From Takakia lepidozioides (Eukaryota > Streptophyta > Takakiopsida > Takakiales > Takakiaceae), in assembly GCA_030704615.1 (NCBI GenBank), contig CM060732.1, positions 1,984,001 through 2,048,000 of the forward strand: 64,000 nucleotides of DNA, read 5' to 3'. The notes below the pieces were generated by a model. That model was not told the origin of the DNA. It did no database searches and saw only the letters and a list, made by a program, of their open reading frames with translations. The position numbers were made by a program, and so were the translations under genes. Positions 33,601 to 46,300 of this stretch are shown here, piece after piece (position 1 is the first letter of the stretch; every line of letters starts with the position of its first letter).

Positions 33601-34775
33601 GGACGGTACTTGTTCAGACTTTATGGCCCAATCATAGCATAGTAGTTTTTACAAGAGCAAAAGTTGTACAACCCTCAAAATTAAAATATGTCAGTGATGT
33701 TGATATAATTTGTTTCTTTTCTTGTCCCATAAGCTCTTTGAGCTCTTGATGGCCACTATAAAGTACCCTTTCATTTCATGATAACGGATATAATCTAATA
33801 TAATATGAATATAATATTTTACAGCAACATCTGGTCTGTGCAGATATGATAATACAATCTGGTGATGGCCCTCCACTTTTTCCTAGTGATTAGGCAAGAC
33901 ATCTGAATCTCCAGCTACTTGTATTATATCAACACACATGAGAATTCACAACTTGTGTCATCTCTGTTCCCCTCCTTGGCCCTGATACCTCTTCCTCATA
34001 TAATCCTGCTAGATCTTTCATGTTCAGATTCCGCGCAATAGTTTTGATCTGAATAAGACCACATGTCTAGTTTTCTTCAGTATGAATGTTATCTTATAAT
34101 AAATTGGTCAGTTGCCATCCTAGCATCTACACCACAACCAATAACTACCAACAACCCGAATGAAGGTCTCTCTGTAAATTGCTGGATATTAACTTTCATT
34201 TTGTTTCCTTCTTAAAACAAAACTTCACAAACTCCCGCTAGAGTAAGTAGTCATCTTTAGACACAAACAAGCTTCTAGACATGAATCTGCTCAGCAAGAT
34301 CAGTGGAAGATATTTTGGGACAAAGTACATAATTGCAGGGGAAGGTACCCTCCAAATGTGAGATTGAGAAAATTTGAACAAGCACTGTCTGACTGATCCA
34401 CATGTTGCCACCTCCATGCTGATGAGCACAGAACACTTCCGTGTGTGATCTGACTAATGTCAGCAAAATATCCAGTTCTATTCAAGCCGCAAAGAAATCT
34501 CCATCTGCATCCAGACAAGACAGACACCTCCAACTGATCTCTGGTGGAAGGAAAAAAGGCTCTTATCTTTTCATCTTCATGAACAGGTCAAAAAACCTGC
34601 AACTTTTCTCCAAGTTGCCTGAACTGCCTTTACACCATAGCCGTCTCTAATGGCCTGACATCTCATATGAGACAAACCCCTCTAGCTCAGGTCCACTGAG
34701 GCGGGGATTGTTTTCAAAACTGCAAAACACAAGCAAACCAAGTAGACAATCAGCCCAATCTCTCTCTCTTAATTT
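30691..34775. other. Intergenic or receptor-intron sequence, no gene recognised
   Basis: I looked on the minus strand for the SERK kinase exons and found none. A duplicated 'ggttgcagtacgaaggggt' occurs at about 30857 and 30890. 31430-31790 is GC- and CpG-rich with degenerate 'gcggactgg' words. 32709-33044 is an open frame ending in a hydrophobic, Phe/Leu-rich tail without resemblance to a known protein. The remainder is AT-rich. Confidence 0.45.
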
Positions 34776-35225
34776 CTCCCTGTCCTCTAGGAAGCCTATT
34801 GCCATTGGGTGGACTTGATACGGGAGTACATTAATGTCTCTGTAACTAAATGCCGGCCTTGTGACCTCGTGTCTTTGTTTGTTTCAACCTGAAGCGCTTT
34901 GCTCCAGGTAAGGTAGTGCATTGGATTTAGTTGGAAAGCTTGGGGCCTTTCCCTCTTTAGAATATGCCTACACGGGCCATTCCCTGCAACTCCCTGGAGT
35001 GTGATCTCTGAATGGTAACAAGCGGACCCCTACCGCTTGGGGGCAGCCCCTCCGCCCAAATTGAGCAGTCGTATGCTCTGTCTAGCATTCTTGGCACTTG
35101 GGCTCGGGTTGGTTCCTGTGCTTAAACTTATAGCCTGTGACAACAATCAAAATTTTAGCTCCTATCAACATCAACACTCAGGGTGATTCCTGGGAATTGG
35201 TTACTTATGCCAAATCTAGGGCTTC

Positions 35226-36000
35226 ATGTGTAGTTTTTGGGGTGAATCCCAGGATGGACGATGTGTCTTTAAAACTACATGCTCTAGCTTAGGCTTGGAT
35301 TTCATGGCTAATGGTTCCATCTCGAGACTTGATAACAGGGGTACGTTGAAGGTTGCAATGACCAAAAGTGCTTCTAATAGAGTCCCACATCAATTCAATC
35401 TCAAAGAAGTTCGTCCCTTGACTGGCTGGAGAGCGGTCGTAGACATTGGTGATTCAATGGGGCGCTCTACGAAGACAACCAAGGGCAAGGACTTCAACTT
35501 GAGAGTTTCTAATCGGTTTGATGCTCTGGATGAGGTTGAATCCAAACAGCCAGAAGGACAAGATGCCCCTAAGTATACGGAACCTGAACGTCCTGAATCT
35601 GAAGGATTTGGTACTCTGAATGGTTTACCAATCCTCAAGGTTTACCAAGACGGCAAATTCTATATACGGGGTAATTGTCCCCAAGCCGTCAGATAGACAA
35701 TCTGTCCCTAAGTGTGCAGAGCCTGAACGTCGTGTAACTGAAGGAATTGGTACTCTGAATGGTTTACCAATCCTCAAAGTCTACACAAGACGAGCAAAAT
35801 CTATACACGGGGTAATTGTCCCCAAGCAGTCAGACGGACAATCTGTCCCTAAGTGTGCGGAGCCTGTACGTCGTGTAACTGAAGGATTTGGTACCCTGAA
35901 TGGTTTACCAATTCTCAAAGTTTACACAAGACGAGCAAAATCTACACACGGGGTAACTGTCCCCCCTTTGCAGAACGGTTGGCCGTCCAGGAGCAATCAC
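35226..36000 (+). pseudogene. LINE L1 ORF1 with internal tandem repeats
   Basis: An open frame 35226-35696 (156 codons) contains 'NRFDALDEVESKQPEGQ', similar in style to LINE ORF1 N-terminal segments, then a segment '[14 protein letters not shown]'. That segment is repeated three times at the DNA level with a period of 139-141 bp (about 35600-35960; anchor 'ggtttacca' at 35622, 35761 and 35902). Frames change between repeats, so ORF1 is not continuous here. ORF1 proteins normally bind element RNA. No RRM or zinc knuckle is visible. Confidence 0.65.
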
Positions 36001-36029
36001 AAGCTACCTAGACGACAAACAATTCATAT

Positions 36030-36836
36030 GCAAAGGGCTGGCTTGCAGCTGGGTACTTTCAATTTCTCAGGGCGGACTAACCAAAGGAAACAACTCGAAG
36101 TGGCACAAGTTCTTCAGGCCAATAAAATTCATATTTGTGCTGGTCAGGAGACATGGGAAACTCAGGATAAATTCGTTGGAGATGTCAATGGGTATAAGTG
36201 GACGGGTAAGATGTGTACTCTCAAGGCAGCCTCTGCCAAACGCGGCCAAAAAGGGGTTGGATTCTTTGTCTGCGATTTCTTGTTTGATAATTGTGAATTA
36301 CCAACAAGGGTTTGAGGTATGATCATAGTATCTGGCTAAAACTGAATCTGAAGGGCGTGAATACGAAGGACCTCTTTGTGGGTTGTGTATACATGCCCAC
36401 AGAGGGTACCCATAGTGTTGACGCAGACAAAGCCTTCGAAGATGTAAAGCTGGACTGTGCTTCGTTCCTTGCCAAAGGTCAGGTGGTTCTATTGGGTGAC
36501 TTCAATGCCCGGGTGGGCAAAGGTCTCCATCAGGATGATATCATTGGGCCTTTTGGTGAGGACGAGCTGAATTCTAATGGCAGACGGTTAATTAACTGTC
36601 TGGAAGAGCTTCAGCTTTTGACCTTGAATAACAGGACAAGAGGTGACCAAGTGCAGTGGACTCGTGAGAAATCCCAAACTGGGGAACGTTCCATTGTGGA
36701 CTATATCATAATGGACAAAAATTTGTTTCCCCAGTGTGCCAATGTGTTGATAGACAGAACTGATATTGGTACCTCTGACCACTTCCTGGTTTGGACTGAG
36801 ATCAAAAGGTGTTTTCCCAACACAAGAGATCTGTGA
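36030..36836 (+). pseudogene. LINE L1 endonuclease domain (APE-type)
   Basis: Starts 'LQLGTFNFSGR' and 'HICAGQETW' (catalytic Glu), continues 'GYKWTGKM', then shifts frame at about 36300. The second piece, 36312-36836, has '[12 protein letters not shown]' and '[12 protein letters not shown]', the C-terminal SDH motif of APE endonucleases. This enzyme nicks target DNA to prime reverse transcription. Another frameshift at about 36830 separates it from the RT. Confidence 0.85.
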
Positions 36837-37021
36837 AACGTTCGATTCGGAAGTGGCGCATAGAAAAATTCCATAATGAGGAGGTCAAGGCTGAGTATGT
36901 CCAGGCCTTGCAAGAGGCTCTCCCTCATTTTGTCCAATCGCTCCAAGAACTTCAGTTTGCTCTGAAACGCAAGAAATGAAGTCGAAAGAGCAGTGGACTC
37001 TGGGAGAGTTTCGTTTCCTCT

Positions 37022-38962
37022 GTGGCTGACAAGATCATTGGGAGGAAACTAATTGTCTGCGGTAGAGCTGTTAATTGGTGGACCAATGAGATTAAACTCA
37101 AGATAGCTGAGAGACGAGCCCTCTATAAAGAGTGCTGCAATTTGAAAACCAACAGAGAATTGTGGGCGAGGTACTACCAGCTCCGTAAGGATATCAATCA
37201 GCTTGTTAGGTCTCAGAAGAAATTATACTGGGACAAGTTATACAGTAAAATAAACACAAACCACCATGGTGGTAATGACAAGAAATTCTGGTTGGCCCTT
37301 CGACGTTTGTACAAGCCGAAAAACGGTCAGCAAGTACAAGCGCTGAAGACTACTAAAGGTGCAGTGGTGACTTCATCGGTTGACATTGTCAAAACCTTTG
37401 AAACTCACTACAGTATCCTTGGCAGAACTTCTAGGTCTAACAGTGAGGGGTCTTCTGCTGAATGGAGGGACACAGTTGGAAAAACTGTTCCTATGATTCA
37501 AAACAGCCCTGATGAACTGGAGTATATTTCAATGGCTTGTAACGCTCCCATTAGTTCTTCTGAGATTGTGGAAGCAATTGAACATTTAAATGGATATAAA
37601 GCTGGTGGACCTGATGGTATTGTCAACGAGCTTATCAAGCAGGGTGGCGATCCCATGATCCTCTTTAACCTTATCTGGAAGACTGAAATGATCCCCTTTC
37701 GCTGGCGACAGGGGGTCATTGTCAATCTATACAAGAAGGGTGACAGAGAAGAACCGGGGAACTACCGTGGCATCACGCTCCTCAATGCTGTTGGCAAGAC
37801 ATTCTGCAGAGTTATAAGTACTCGTCTCGAGGTTGATCTGGAGTCTAGAGGTTGTTTCCACGAAGGCCAAGATGGCTTTCGGCGAAACAGGGGCTGTGTG
37901 GATCATATCTTCACTCTAAGCCAGATTATCCAGGGAAGGAAAAAAGACGGGAAACCCACTTATCTCTTTTTCCTGGATGTCAAAAAGGCTTATGACACAG
38001 TGTGGAGAGATGGCCTATGGTTCCGCCTCTGGTCTTGTGGGATCAAGGGAAAGATGTGGAGAGTTGTCCACAACTTGTATGCTCACACCAAAAGCTGTGT
38101 CACTGTTAACAGACAGAAGTCCAACTTCTGTGACATAGACCAAGGTGTAGCTCAAGGATGTACTCTCTCCCCTCTGCTCTTCAATGTTTTCATCAATCAA
38201 CTCCTCGAGGATGTGGAAAGTGAGGGATTTGGGTTAAGGGTGGGTGATACCACCATACCAGCCCTTATGTTTGCGGATGACTTCGCAGGCATAGGGGAGA
38301 CTCCAACCAATCTCCAGGAGTTGATTGATTGCGCGAACAGACACTTTGATCTTTGGGGGTTAGAGGCTAATGTCAGCAAATGTGCAGTGGTAGCATTCAA
38401 CGACAGAGGAGAGGGAGGTAGTGATCTTAAGTGGCAGTGGGGTAGCCAAGAGATCCCGGTCCTCCCTTCCTACACTTACCTGGGCGTTGAGTTCTCCAAT
38501 TGTAATTGGGATGCACATATCCAGAAAGTTGTTCAAACTGGCAAGGGCAAAGCTCTGGGGCTCACTAAATTTTTCCACTGCAGAGGGGTCAACTCTGAGG
38601 TTAAGAAAACCATGCTTTGTCGCGTTATTAGACCTGCCTTGGAGTACGGATCTGCTATATGGGTTGATAACTCCAACCAGGCTAAGTCTCTAGAATCCAT
38701 TCAAGTGGGGGTGCTTAAGGAGTGTATGTCAGCATGCTCCAAAACAGCCAATGTGGCTGTTCGGGGTGAGTTTGGCATTCCGTCCTTAAGCTCCCGACGA
38801 GATGAATTCAAGGTCAGATGGTGGGGTCAGCTGCAACATATGCCCAACACCAGATATCCTAAATTAATCGACTCTATATCTTGGAAACAGGACCGCCCTG
38901 TCAATAGAAGAGATCCTCAAGGACCTGGACCTGGATCCGCAAGTCTTGACCCTGCTGGATAA
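37022..38962 (+). pseudogene. LINE L1 reverse transcriptase
   Basis: A 646-codon frame. RT motifs include '[20 protein letters not shown]', '[19 protein letters not shown]', '[16 protein letters not shown]', '[13 protein letters not shown]', the '[19 protein letters not shown]' block and the active site '[11 protein letters not shown]' (F-A-D-D at about 38270-38281). Compared with L11 a few residues are missing after 'GGDPMI', and the end is displaced at about 38900 by a deletion relative to L9. RT copies the element RNA at the target nick. Confidence 0.9.
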
Positions 38963-39584
38963 ATCTGACTTAGAGGCTGTAGTGTCCTCAGCCATGTCTG
39001 TTGCCATGAGATTGTCTGATGAAAATGAAGTTAGGCAGAAAACTTCCCTGAACTTGTTTCCAGTCTGTGACATGGGGGAGGACATCTTGGATGACCTCAA
39101 GGGTCTACCCACTCTCGGCACTAGACTGAAATTTAAACTCAGGGCAGGACGCCTACCTTTGAACAGCAAACAGAAGCAGAGAGGAAAGGGAGAGTGCAAT
39201 TGCCCGTTGTGTGGGCAATCTGAAGACAGTATTCATTTTCTGATACACTGTCCGGGGTTCTCTCACCAAAGAGACGCTCTCTTCAAATCTATTAAGGGAA
39301 TCGTGCCTGTACCCCTGTTTACCAACTTTGAAAGTCTCAAGGCTGAGCCAAAAGCCCAGGCCCTCCTGAGGCCTAGTTTTTGGGCAAATCACACACAGCA
39401 GATTGATGCTTGTGTGAAGGGATTTCTAGAGGATATCTGGAAAACCCGGATTAATTCTTTATATGGAGGTAAGTCTTACTACCAACGTCAGCCCCTGACA
39501 GAGGTAGGTTCTGTCCCTTTTGTTCCCGCTCAAACTGGGCGCGGGGTCAATGGCCACAAGGCTACGGCAAACAACATCTTATGA
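38946..39584 (+). pseudogene. LINE L1 C-terminal domain with CCHC-like zinc motif
   Basis: Frame continues the ORF2 C-terminus: '[19 protein letters not shown]', then '[19 protein letters not shown]' (C-x2-C-x8-H-x4-C), '[14 protein letters not shown]', and ends in '[16 protein letters not shown]'. The last ~60 nt and the 3' end are the sequence found alone as short copies throughout the window. Confidence 0.87.
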
Positions 39585-39809
39585 GTACAATCTCTTTCTA
39601 TCAATTCCCCCAGACCACATAAATAAGTCTACAAGTGCATCTCTATCAATTAATTCGAATGATGGTATGCTTGAACCATTGACTCCTCATTGACTCCTCA
39701 AATGTAGCAGATATAGCAACCCCCCAAAGCCCCAAAGCCTCCCACACACTTCTAATTCCCAGACCTTACGTCTCTCTCAATCAACTGCCTCGCACTCCCA
39801 CAAACACAC

Positions 39810-42800
39810 CTTTTGGCCTGAAGGCGGGCAAAAGAGCCAGAAACTGGAATTGTGCCACACAGATCATTATTTGACAGATCCCTGCATTCATCGACAGCAC
39901 ACCCCAAAGTCAGAAAGAACTGTGTGCAGAAGTCGCAAGAGGCGAGATAGAACTTGCACACAACAATTCCTTCTTTTTACCCCAACTACATGCTTCAGTG
40001 TACATGGATCGATTGCCCTTAGCAGACAACTGCGATTATCCTCCTCTAGAGCTACTCCAGAATCTCTCTATATACAACTCGCTCATTTTCTCAATTCCTG
40101 TCAGTGTCGAAACTCACTCCTGATGTGCTTTGTTCCGGCATCGAAACTTAAACTTGATTTGTTGCGACCACTAAGGGCAAATGGGAAAGGAAATTTGTCC
40201 CAAAGGTACACCACAACAACCCAAGTACTAAAGCTCTAACTGACTTTGTAAGTTTCTGCCCAACAACGTTCAGAGAAGGTGTGCCTTGTGCAGATGATAC
40301 ACAGAGAGAGAGAAAGATGGTCCTTGTAATGTTGTTGGCTGTAACCTTGTGGCCATAGACCCCGCGGCCTATTTGGGTGGAACAAGAGAGACAGAGAGAT
40401 GTACTGGTAAGACTTGGTTAGCCACCTTGTGGCCATAGACCCCGCGCCCAGTTAGGGCGGAACAAAAGGAACCAGAAACTACATTTGTGAGAGGTCCACT
40501 CCCGTAGTATGACTTACCTTGATACAAACAATTAGTTCGGGCTTTCCAGATATCCTCTAGCAAGCTCTTCACACAAGCATCAATCTGCTGCGTGTGAGCA
40601 GCCTGAAAGTTAGACCACAACAGGGCCAGGGCTTTAGGCTCAGCCTCCAGATTTTGAAAGTTGGTGAACAGAGGTGCCCAGACATCGGGCAATTACAATC
40701 TCCTCTTCCTCTCTGCATCTGTTTATTGTTCAAAGGTAGGCTTCCCGCTCTGAGTTCAAATTCGGTCTAGTGCCACCCTCAGGAGGGAAGGAGATAAGGG
40801 TGCTGAAAGGTAATTTGGTCTCAAGATTCTATCATCGCGGAGCACCAAGAATGTCTCTCGATAGAAGTGGAGCTTTGTCGTGAGATTGGGTAGCTTCCAA
40901 GTTCTCTTGACATGTAATTCCATAAGCTCTCTCCTAATGAGTCTGTTGCGGTCATGTCTGGATGTGATGTCCACCTCATCTGGATTCATTGGTAATAGGA
41001 AAGCAGTAGAAAGTCCATTACGTTGAAATAAACTGTCCCATCGAGCATACCAGGAGTTCCTGAAACCTGCAGCTTTGAGCCTCATAGATGTTGTGAGGGC
41101 CCTTGCCACCAGCCCTTTGGGTGGAAGATCCTGTAATCTATGGAGAAAGATTGTAAGCCGGAAGAGGGCCTCGGATTGCAATGGTACACATGCGAACTCT
41201 GCACCTAGGATCTGAGATGGAGTTGTGCTCCTGGCGCCAAGCATTGCTTGGAGAAAAAGATGACTGTAATGGTTCCAAATTCTTTCCCACCAGGAGACAG
41301 GGACACCAGGTGCCCAGAACTCACAACCATAGATGGTAGCAGGGCTGACGACGGTGTCAAACAGCCACTTTTTGGTCGGGGGATGCCGCAGATGTATTTG
41401 CTTGCATTTGGCCTGAAGGCGGACGGAGGCCACCTTACCTTTAGTCAATCTGTCCAAGGCAGTGGCTGCAAAGTGAAACTTGGGGGAGTGGATAACCAGA
41501 CCCAGGTACCGGTATGATTTCACAATCTCAATTTCCTGCTGGTTGAAGATGAATCTACGATCAGCCTGGCCATTGAAGACCATGATCTTGGTCTTGCTAA
41601 GATTGACTTGCATCCCATAGTCTTTGCAGAACTGTTCCAAAATGTTGAGATGGCGTTGCAGGAAGACCGGGGATTGTGCCAAAAGGGCAACATCATCAGC
41701 GTAGAGGAGATCTGATTGGGTTGGTCCCCCATCCAATGGTACCCCAACTTTCATTGGACAGTCTTTGGGCATCAGACATGGCTTTGGACATACCCCCCTC
41801 CAGGTTAGCTTCATCCAGTAAGGTCAATTTGTCAGGACCGATATTCCGATACCTGAAAATCTCATCTACCTTTTTCTGCCAAGACTTGGCCTGTTTAACA
41901 GGACGCTCTTGCTTCCAAGAAATAGATTCGATTGTCTTACGAGTATCTGGTATTAGGCATGCGATTCAACTGACCCCACCATCTGACCTTGAATTCATCA
42001 CGTCGAGAGCTTAAGGGAGGTATGCCAAACTTACCCGAACAGCCACATTAGCTGTTCTAGAACAAGCCGACATGCTTTCTTTGAGCACCACGGCCTGAAT
42101 AGATTCTAGGGACTTAGCATGGTTGGAGTTGTCGGCCCACACAGCAGATGCGTACTCCAAGGTTGGCCTTATAACATTACAAAGGATGGTCCTTTTAACT
42201 TCAGTGTTAATCCCTCTGTAGTGGAAAAATTTAGAGAGACCCAAAGCTTTGCGTTTAGCCAATCGAATCACTTTTTCTATATGCGCATCCAGTTACAGTT
42301 GGAGGAAAACTCAACACCAAGATAAGTGTAGGAAGGGAGTACAGGAATCTCATCGTCGGCCCATTTCCATTTGAGATCCCCTCCTCCTCCCCACGGTCGT
42401 TGAATGCCACCACTGCACATTTACTAACATTAGCTTCTAGCCTCCAGAGGTCACCCGTTCGCACAATTAATCAGCTCCTGGAGATTGGATTGGGCATCCT
42501 CTAGGCCTGTGAAGTTATCCGCAAACATAAGAGCTGGTGGTGGCATCACCCACGTTTAGCCCATAGGATTATGAGCACCCGTCTCGATGTGGATCTGGAG
42601 ACTAGAGTTGGTTTCCATGAAGGCCTTTTCGGAGACATAGGGGCTGCACTGACCGTATCTTCACTCTACGTCAGACCATCCAGGGAAGGACAAGGGAAAG
42701 CCCACTTTTGTCTTCTTCCTGGATGTCAAAAAGGCTTATGACACAGTATGGTGTGACGGGCTATGGCTCCGGCTTTGGTCTTCTGGGATCGGGGGAAAGA

Positions 42801-43308
42801 TGTGGAGGATGGTCCCACGACCTATATGCAAACACCAAAAGTTCTGTTACGGTCAATGGACAGAAGTCTAACTTCTTTGATATTGACCAAGGTGTAGCAC
42901 AAGGTTGTACCCTCTGCCCACTGCTCTTCAATGTTTTCATTAATCAGCTTCTTGAAGACGTGGAAAGAAATAGCTTGCTAACTGCACTAAGAAGCGTGAT
43001 ACCGCAATAGTTCCCAGGTTTTTCCCTGTCCCCTTTCTTATACAGGTTGAAAATGACTCCACGTCTGCAGCAAAAGGGGATCACTTCCGTCTGCAAAAAA
43101 TAAGGTTAGAAGGGCAGCCTGTATCATAGGGTCACCACCATACTTAATTAGCCCGACAATGCCATCAAGCCCCCTTTGAGATATACTCCAGTTCATCACG
43201 GCTGTCTTGGAATATAGAAATAGTTGTTTGTACTGTGTCCTTCCATTCTTTAGAAACTATTAGAGTTAGATTCATGGCCCAGAAGGCTGTAGTGTGTTTC
43301 AAAGGTTT

Positions 43309-43343
<35 letters not shown>

Positions 43344-46300
43344 TACTGATAAGACGTTGTTTGCCGTAGCCTTGTGGCCATTGACCCCGTGCCCAGTTTG
43401 AGCGGAACACAAAGGGACAGAACCTACCTTTGTCAGGGGCTGACATCGGTAGTAAGACTTACCTTGAAATAAACAATTGATCCGGGTTTTCCAGATATCC
43501 TCTAGAATGTGTGTGGTTTGCCCAATAACTAGGCCCCAAAAGGGCCTGGGCTTTTGGCTCAGCCTCGAGACTTTCAAAGTTGGTAAACAGAGGTACAGGC
43601 ACAATTCCCTTGATAGATTTGAGGAGAGCGTCTCTCTGGTGAGAAAACCCCAGACAATGAATCAGAAAATGAATATTGTCTTCAGGTTGCCCACACAACG
43701 GGCAATTGCACTCTCCCTTTCCTCTCTGCTTCTGTTTGCTGTTCAAAGGTAGGCTTCCCGTCCTGAGTTTAAATTTCAGTCTAGTGCCGAGAGTGGGTAG
43801 ACCCTTCAGGTCATCCATCATGTCCTGCCCCATGTCACAGACTGGAATCAAGTTCAGGGAAGTTTTCTGCCTAACTTCAGTTTCATCAGATAATTTCCTG
43901 GCAACAGAGAGAGAATGTACTCATAAGACGTTGTTTGCCGTAGCCTTGTGGCCATTGACCCCGGCCCAGTTTGACCGGAACACAAAGGGACAGGACCTAC
44001 CTCTGTCTGGGGCTGACGTCAGTAGTAAGAGTTACCTTGGAATAAACAATTGATCCGGGTTTTCCAGATATCCTCTAGAAATCCCTTCACACGAGCATCA
44101 ATCTGCTGCATGGTTGATCTGGAGTCTAGAGGTTGTTTCCACAAAGGCCAAGCTGGCTTTCGGCGAAACAGGGGCTGTGTGGATCATATCTTCACTCTTA
44201 GCCAGATTATCCAGGGAAGGAAAAAAGAAGGGAGACCCACTTATGTTTTTTTCCTGGATGTCAAAAAGGCTTATGACACAGTGTGGAGAGATGGCCTATG
44301 GTTCCGCCTCTGGTCTTGTGGGATCAAGGGAAAGATGTGGAGAGTTGTCCACAACTTGTATGCTCACACCAAAAGCTGTGTCACTGTTAACGGACAGAAG
44401 TCCAACTTCTTTGGCATAGACCAAGGTGTAGCTCAAGGATGTACTCTCTCCCCTCTGCTCTTCAATGTTTTCATCAATCAACTCCTCGAGGATGTGGAAA
44501 GTGAGGGATTTGGGTTAAGGGTGGGTGATACCACCATACCAGCCCTTATGTTTGCGGATGACTTCGCAGGCATAGGGGAGACTCCAACCAATCTCCAGGA
44601 GTTGATTGATTGCGCGAACAGATACTTTGATCTTTGGGGGTTAGAGGCTAATGTTAGCAAATGTGCAGTGGTAGCATTCAACGACAGAGGAGAGGGAGGA
44701 AGTGATCTTAAGTGGCAGTGGGGTAGCCAAGAGATCCCGGTCCTCCCTTCCTACACTTACCTGGGCGTTGAGTTCTCCTCCAATTGTAATTGGGATGCAC
44801 ATATCCGGAAAGTTGTTCAAACTGGCAAGGGCAAAGCTCTGGGGCTCACTAAATTTTTCCACTGCAGAGGGGTCAACTCTGAGGTTAAGAAAACCATGCT
44901 TTGTCGCGTTATTAGACCTGCCTTGGAGTACGCATCTGCAATATGGGTTGATAACTCCAACCAGGCTAAGTCTCTAGAATCCATTCAAGTGGGGGTGCTT
45001 AAGGAGTGTATGTCAGCATGCTCCAAAACAGCCAATGTGGCTGGTCGGGGTGAGTTTGGCATTCCGTCCTTAAGCTCCCGACGAGATGAATTCAAGGTCA
45101 GATGGTGGGGTCAGCTGCAACATATGGCCAACATCAGATATCCCAAGTTAATCGACTCTATATCTTGGAAACAGGACCGCCCTGTCAAACAGGCTAAGTC
45201 CTGGCAGAAGAGAGTAGAAGAGATTCTCAAGGACCTGGACCTGGAACCGCAAGTCTTGACCCTGCTGGATAAATCTGACTTAGAGGCTGTAGTGTCCAAA
45301 GCCATGTCTGCTGCCATGAGATTGTCTGATGAAAATGAAGTTAGGCAGAAAACTTCCCTGAACTTGTTTCCAGTCAGTGACATGGGGGAGGACATCTTGG
45401 ATGACCTCAAGGGTCTACCCACTCTCGGCACTAGACTGAAATTTAAACTCAGGGCAGGAAGCCTACCTTTGAACAGCAAACAGAAGCAGAGAGGAAAGGG
45501 AGAGTGCAATTGCCCGTTATGTGGTCAATCTGAAGACAGTATTCATTTTCTAATACACTGTCCGGGGTTCGCTTACCAAAGAGACGCTCTCTTCAAATCT
45601 ATCAAGGGAATTGTGCCTGTACCCCTGTTTACCAACTTTGAAAGTCTCGAGGCTGAGCCAAAAGCCCAGGCCCTCCTGAGGCCTAGTTTTTGGGCAAATC
45701 ACACACAGCAGATTGATGCTTGTGTGAAGGGATTTCTAGAGGATATCTGGAAAACCCGGATTAATTCTATATATGAAGGTAAGTCTTACTACCAACGTCA
45801 GCCCCTGACAGAGGTAGGTTCTGTCCCTTTTGTTCCCGCTCAAACTGGGCGCGGGGTCAATGGCCACAAGGCTACGTCAAACAACGTCTTATGAGTACAA
45901 TCTCTCTCTCTCTCTCTTTCTCTCTCTCTACTCTCCCTGTCCTCTAGGAAGCCTATTGCCATTGGGTGGGCTTGATACGGGAGTACATTAATGTCTCTGT
46001 GACTAAATGCCGGCCTTTTGACCTCGTGTCTTTGTTTGTTTTGACCTGAAGCGCTTTGCTCCAGGTAAGGTAGTGCATTGGATTTAGTTGGAAAGTTTGG
46101 GGCCTTTCCCTCTTTAGAATATGCCTATGCGGGCCATTCCCTGCAGCTCCTTTGGAGTGGTGATCTCTGAATGGTAAAATGCGGACTCCCTATCGTTTGG
46201 GGGATTCTTTGTCCGTGATTTCTTGTGTGACAATTGTGAGATTATCAACAAGGGTTTGCGGTATGAGCACAGTATTTGGCTAAAACTGAAACTGAAGGGC

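Larger units (their letters stand above)
34776..39592 (+). mobile_element. LINE copy L1, near full length
   Basis: The 5' boundary is set by the shared start 'ctccctgtcctctagg' with copy L10 (45931), preceded in both by CT repeats. It carries ORF1 (35226 onward), an AP-type endonuclease (36030-36836), RT (37022-38962) and a C-terminal zinc region (38946-39584), and ends 'gagtacaat' followed by ctctttct. Several frameshifts and small deletions inactivate it. It lies in sense opposite to the SERK gene, downstream of its last visible exon. Confidence 0.88.

Noticed and set aside
34238-34650. Possible SERK kinase exons on the minus strand
   Set aside because: None of the conserved kinase motifs (HRD, DFG, APE) can be read in any frame there.
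35600-35990. CRISPR-like regularly spaced repeats
   Set aside because: The repeat spans the whole unit with no unique spacers, and the setting is a plant LINE.
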